Program-made: the position numbers and the translations under genes | Notes under the pieces: generated by a model | What the model was told of the DNA's origin: nothing | What the model saw: only the letters and a program-made list of their open reading frames with translations | Database searches by the model: none | From: Clostridia bacterium | Lineage (GTDB): Bacteria > Bacillota > Clostridia > UMGS1883 | DNA length: 8,209 bases | Direction of reading: 5' to 3' | Assembly: GCA_900768005.1 (NCBI GenBank) | Contig: CAAGBE010000085.1 | Span: forward strand, 1 to 8,209 | Shown here: piece after piece, positions 6,822-8,209 of the stretch | Layout: each line of letters starts with the position of its first letter | Position numbering within the stretch: the stretch's first letter is position 1

Positions 6822-8209
6822 TTAACCCTTACCATTCCAACAATAAGTGCAGAGTTTACAGGGCTGTATACCGATTGCCTCAATTGTTCCTTCAATTGAT
6901 TGAAATTCCAAAGAAGCAAAATTGAATTTTTCTGCAATTTTCTTTCTCAATGATTTTCCTCTTTCGGTTGAAGAGTCACTGTATTCTTCAAGATATTTAA
7001 GACCCTCTTCTCCCTCAAGTTCAACTATTACTCTTCTTGCGATAAGCTCCATTTCGCTTGTTGCACGGGAGAAATTAAGATATTTACAGCTATACATAAC
7101 AGGCGGACAAGCGCTACGCATATGCACTTCCTTGGCACCGTTTGTATAGAGGAAATCAACTGTTTCTTTAAGCTGTGTTCCGCGGACAATGGAATCGTCA
7201 ACAAACAACAGCTTTTTATCAACTATGAGATCGTGTACGGGGAGCTGTTTCATTTTTGCAACCCTTGCACGTTCTACCTGATTGGGAGGAGTAAAGCTCC
7301 TTGCCCATGTGGGTGTATATTTTATAAAGGGACGGCCAAAAGGCACACCGCTTTCATTTGCGTAACCAATTGCATGAGGAGTTCCCGAATCCGGCACACC
7401 GCTTACATAGTCAAGGTCATCAATATTTCCTGCTTCCTTGTCATATTGTGCAAGGATTCTGCCATTACGATTTCTCATTACCTCAACATTAACTCCCTCG
7501 TAAATGGAGTTGGGATATCCGAAATAAGTCCAGAGGAATGAGCACATCTTCATTTCTTCACCTGGGGGTGAAAGCTGAGTAATGTTTTCAGCATCAAAAT
7601 GAACAATTTCACCAGGGCCAAGCTCCTTATATAAATCATAGCCAACCTTCTGGCAAGCAAATGATTCAAAAGAAGCACAGAAGCCATCTTCACTCTTACC
7701 AATGTGAATCGGTGTTCTTCCTACTTTGTCACGGGCTGCAATTATTGAGCCGTCATTTTTCAAAATCAAAAGAGAGGATGAACCGTCAATAACACTCTGT
7801 GCAAATTTTATACCCTCTTCAAAAGACTCCTTTTGATTTATAAGTGCCGCCATAAGGTCAGTAGAATTTACTCTGCCGCCTGTCATTGCACCGAAGTGCC
7901 CACCGCCTGAGGACAGATATTCTTCAATAAGCTCCTCAGAATTATTTATTATACCCACGGTACAAATAGCATAAATTCCAAGCTTCGATCTGATAATAAG
8001 GGGCTGCGGGTCAGAATCGCTGATACAACCGATTGCCGCATTCCCTTTCATCTCATCAAAGATGTGGTCGAACTTTGTACGGAAAGGTGAATTTTCAATA
8101 TTGTGAATATCTCTCTGCATACCTGTTTTTTCGTCATATGCAGCCATTCCTCCTCTTTTTGTACCAAGGTGTGAATGATAGTCAGTACCAAAAAAGACAT
8201 CTGAAATGA
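6822..8209 (-). CDS. purF: Amidophosphoribosyltransferase (glutamine PRPP amidotransferase), 5' partial
   Basis: PurF makes 5-phosphoribosylamine from PRPP, the committed step. The frame is open from the window edge to the TAA at 6822, about 461 residues. The ATG at 8147 is internal: the 20 codons before it (ISDVFFGTDYHSHLGTKRGG) are conserved-looking family sequence. Counting from that Met, an N-terminal Ntn glutaminase-like domain covers about 1-190. The phosphoribosyltransferase domain has GVPDSGTPHAIGYA (250-263) and the PRPP loop VDDSIVRGT (316-324). C202, C354, C433 and C436 match the Fe-S ligands of B. subtilis PurF by context. The glutaminase part lacks the usual HVRYPT and NGN motifs, reading IGCISDSDPQPL and TVGIIN instead. 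The N-terminal nucleophile region lies outside the window. The protein ends shortly after the CxxC motif, at WNGKG. It belongs to a divergent clostridial PurF group rather than the E. coli type. Confidence 0.93.
   Translation of the reverse strand, partial: ISDVFFGTDYHSHLGTKRGGMAAYDEKTGMQRDIHNIENSPFRTKFDHIFDEMKGNAAIGCISDSDPQPLIIRSKLGIYAICTVGIINNSEELIEEYLSSGGGHFGAMTGGRVNSTDLMAALINQKESFEEGIKFAQSVIDGSSSLLILKNDGSIIAARDKVGRTPIHIGKSEDGFCASFESFACQKVGYDLYKELGPGEIVHFDAENITQLSPPGEEMKMCSFLWTYFGYPNSIYEGVNVEVMRNRNGRILAQYDKEAGNIDDLDYVSGVPDSGTPHAIGYANESGVPFGRPFIKYTPTWARSFTPPNQVERARVAKMKQLPVHDLIVDKKLLFVDDSIVRGTQLKETVDFLYTNGAKEVHMRSACPPVMYSCKYLNFSRATSEMELIARRVIVELEGEEGLKYLEEYSDSSTERGKSLRKKIAEKFNFASLEFQSIEGTIEAIGIQPCKLCTYCWNGKG

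Noticed and set aside
8145..8209. A short upstream leader or intergenic region before purF
   Set aside because: The bases are in frame with purF without a stop and encode FFGTDYHSHLGTKRGG, a conserved-looking PurF segment, so the true start is outside the window.

Overview
The window is a stretch of a de novo purine (IMP) biosynthesis operon. All seven genes are on the minus strand, in the order purF - purM - purN - purO (IMP cyclohydrolase) - stand-alone AICAR formyltransferase - purD - purL. Both end genes run off the window: purF lacks its first residues at the right edge (8209), and purL lacks its C-terminal half at the left edge (1). Gaps between genes are 17 to 25 nt, and purM/purN and purN/purO overlap, so the block is almost certainly one polycistronic transcript read right to left. 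No promoter, terminator, riboswitch, RNA gene, repeat, CRISPR array or mobile element is visible. No stretch over 30 nt lacks a gene.

The organism looks like a clostridial Firmicute, probably of the Ruminococcaceae/Oscillospiraceae type found in the gut. This is inferred from moderate-to-low G+C, strong AGGAG-type ribosome binding sites before nearly every gene, the long single-chain form of PurL, and the replacement of bifunctional PurH by two separate proteins. No species can be named from the sequence alone.

The genes cover most of the route from PRPP to IMP. PurF makes phosphoribosylamine and PurD converts it to GAR. PurN formylates GAR, PurL amidates FGAR to FGAM, and PurM closes the ring to AIR. 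The AICAR formyltransferase makes FAICAR and PurO closes it to IMP. The AIR-to-AICAR steps (purE, purC, purB) are not in the window and may lie beyond an edge.

Three points deserve attention. The PurF fragment keeps its phosphoribosyltransferase site and four cysteines that fit the B. subtilis-type Fe-S cluster, but its glutaminase domain lacks the usual glutamine-binding and oxyanion-hole motifs. The last two steps combine an archaeal-type PurO with an AICAR formyltransferase that reads like the C-terminal half of animal ATIC rather than E. coli PurH. The purL fragment almost completely avoids TTA and CTA leucine codons, which creates long but spurious open frames on the opposite strand.
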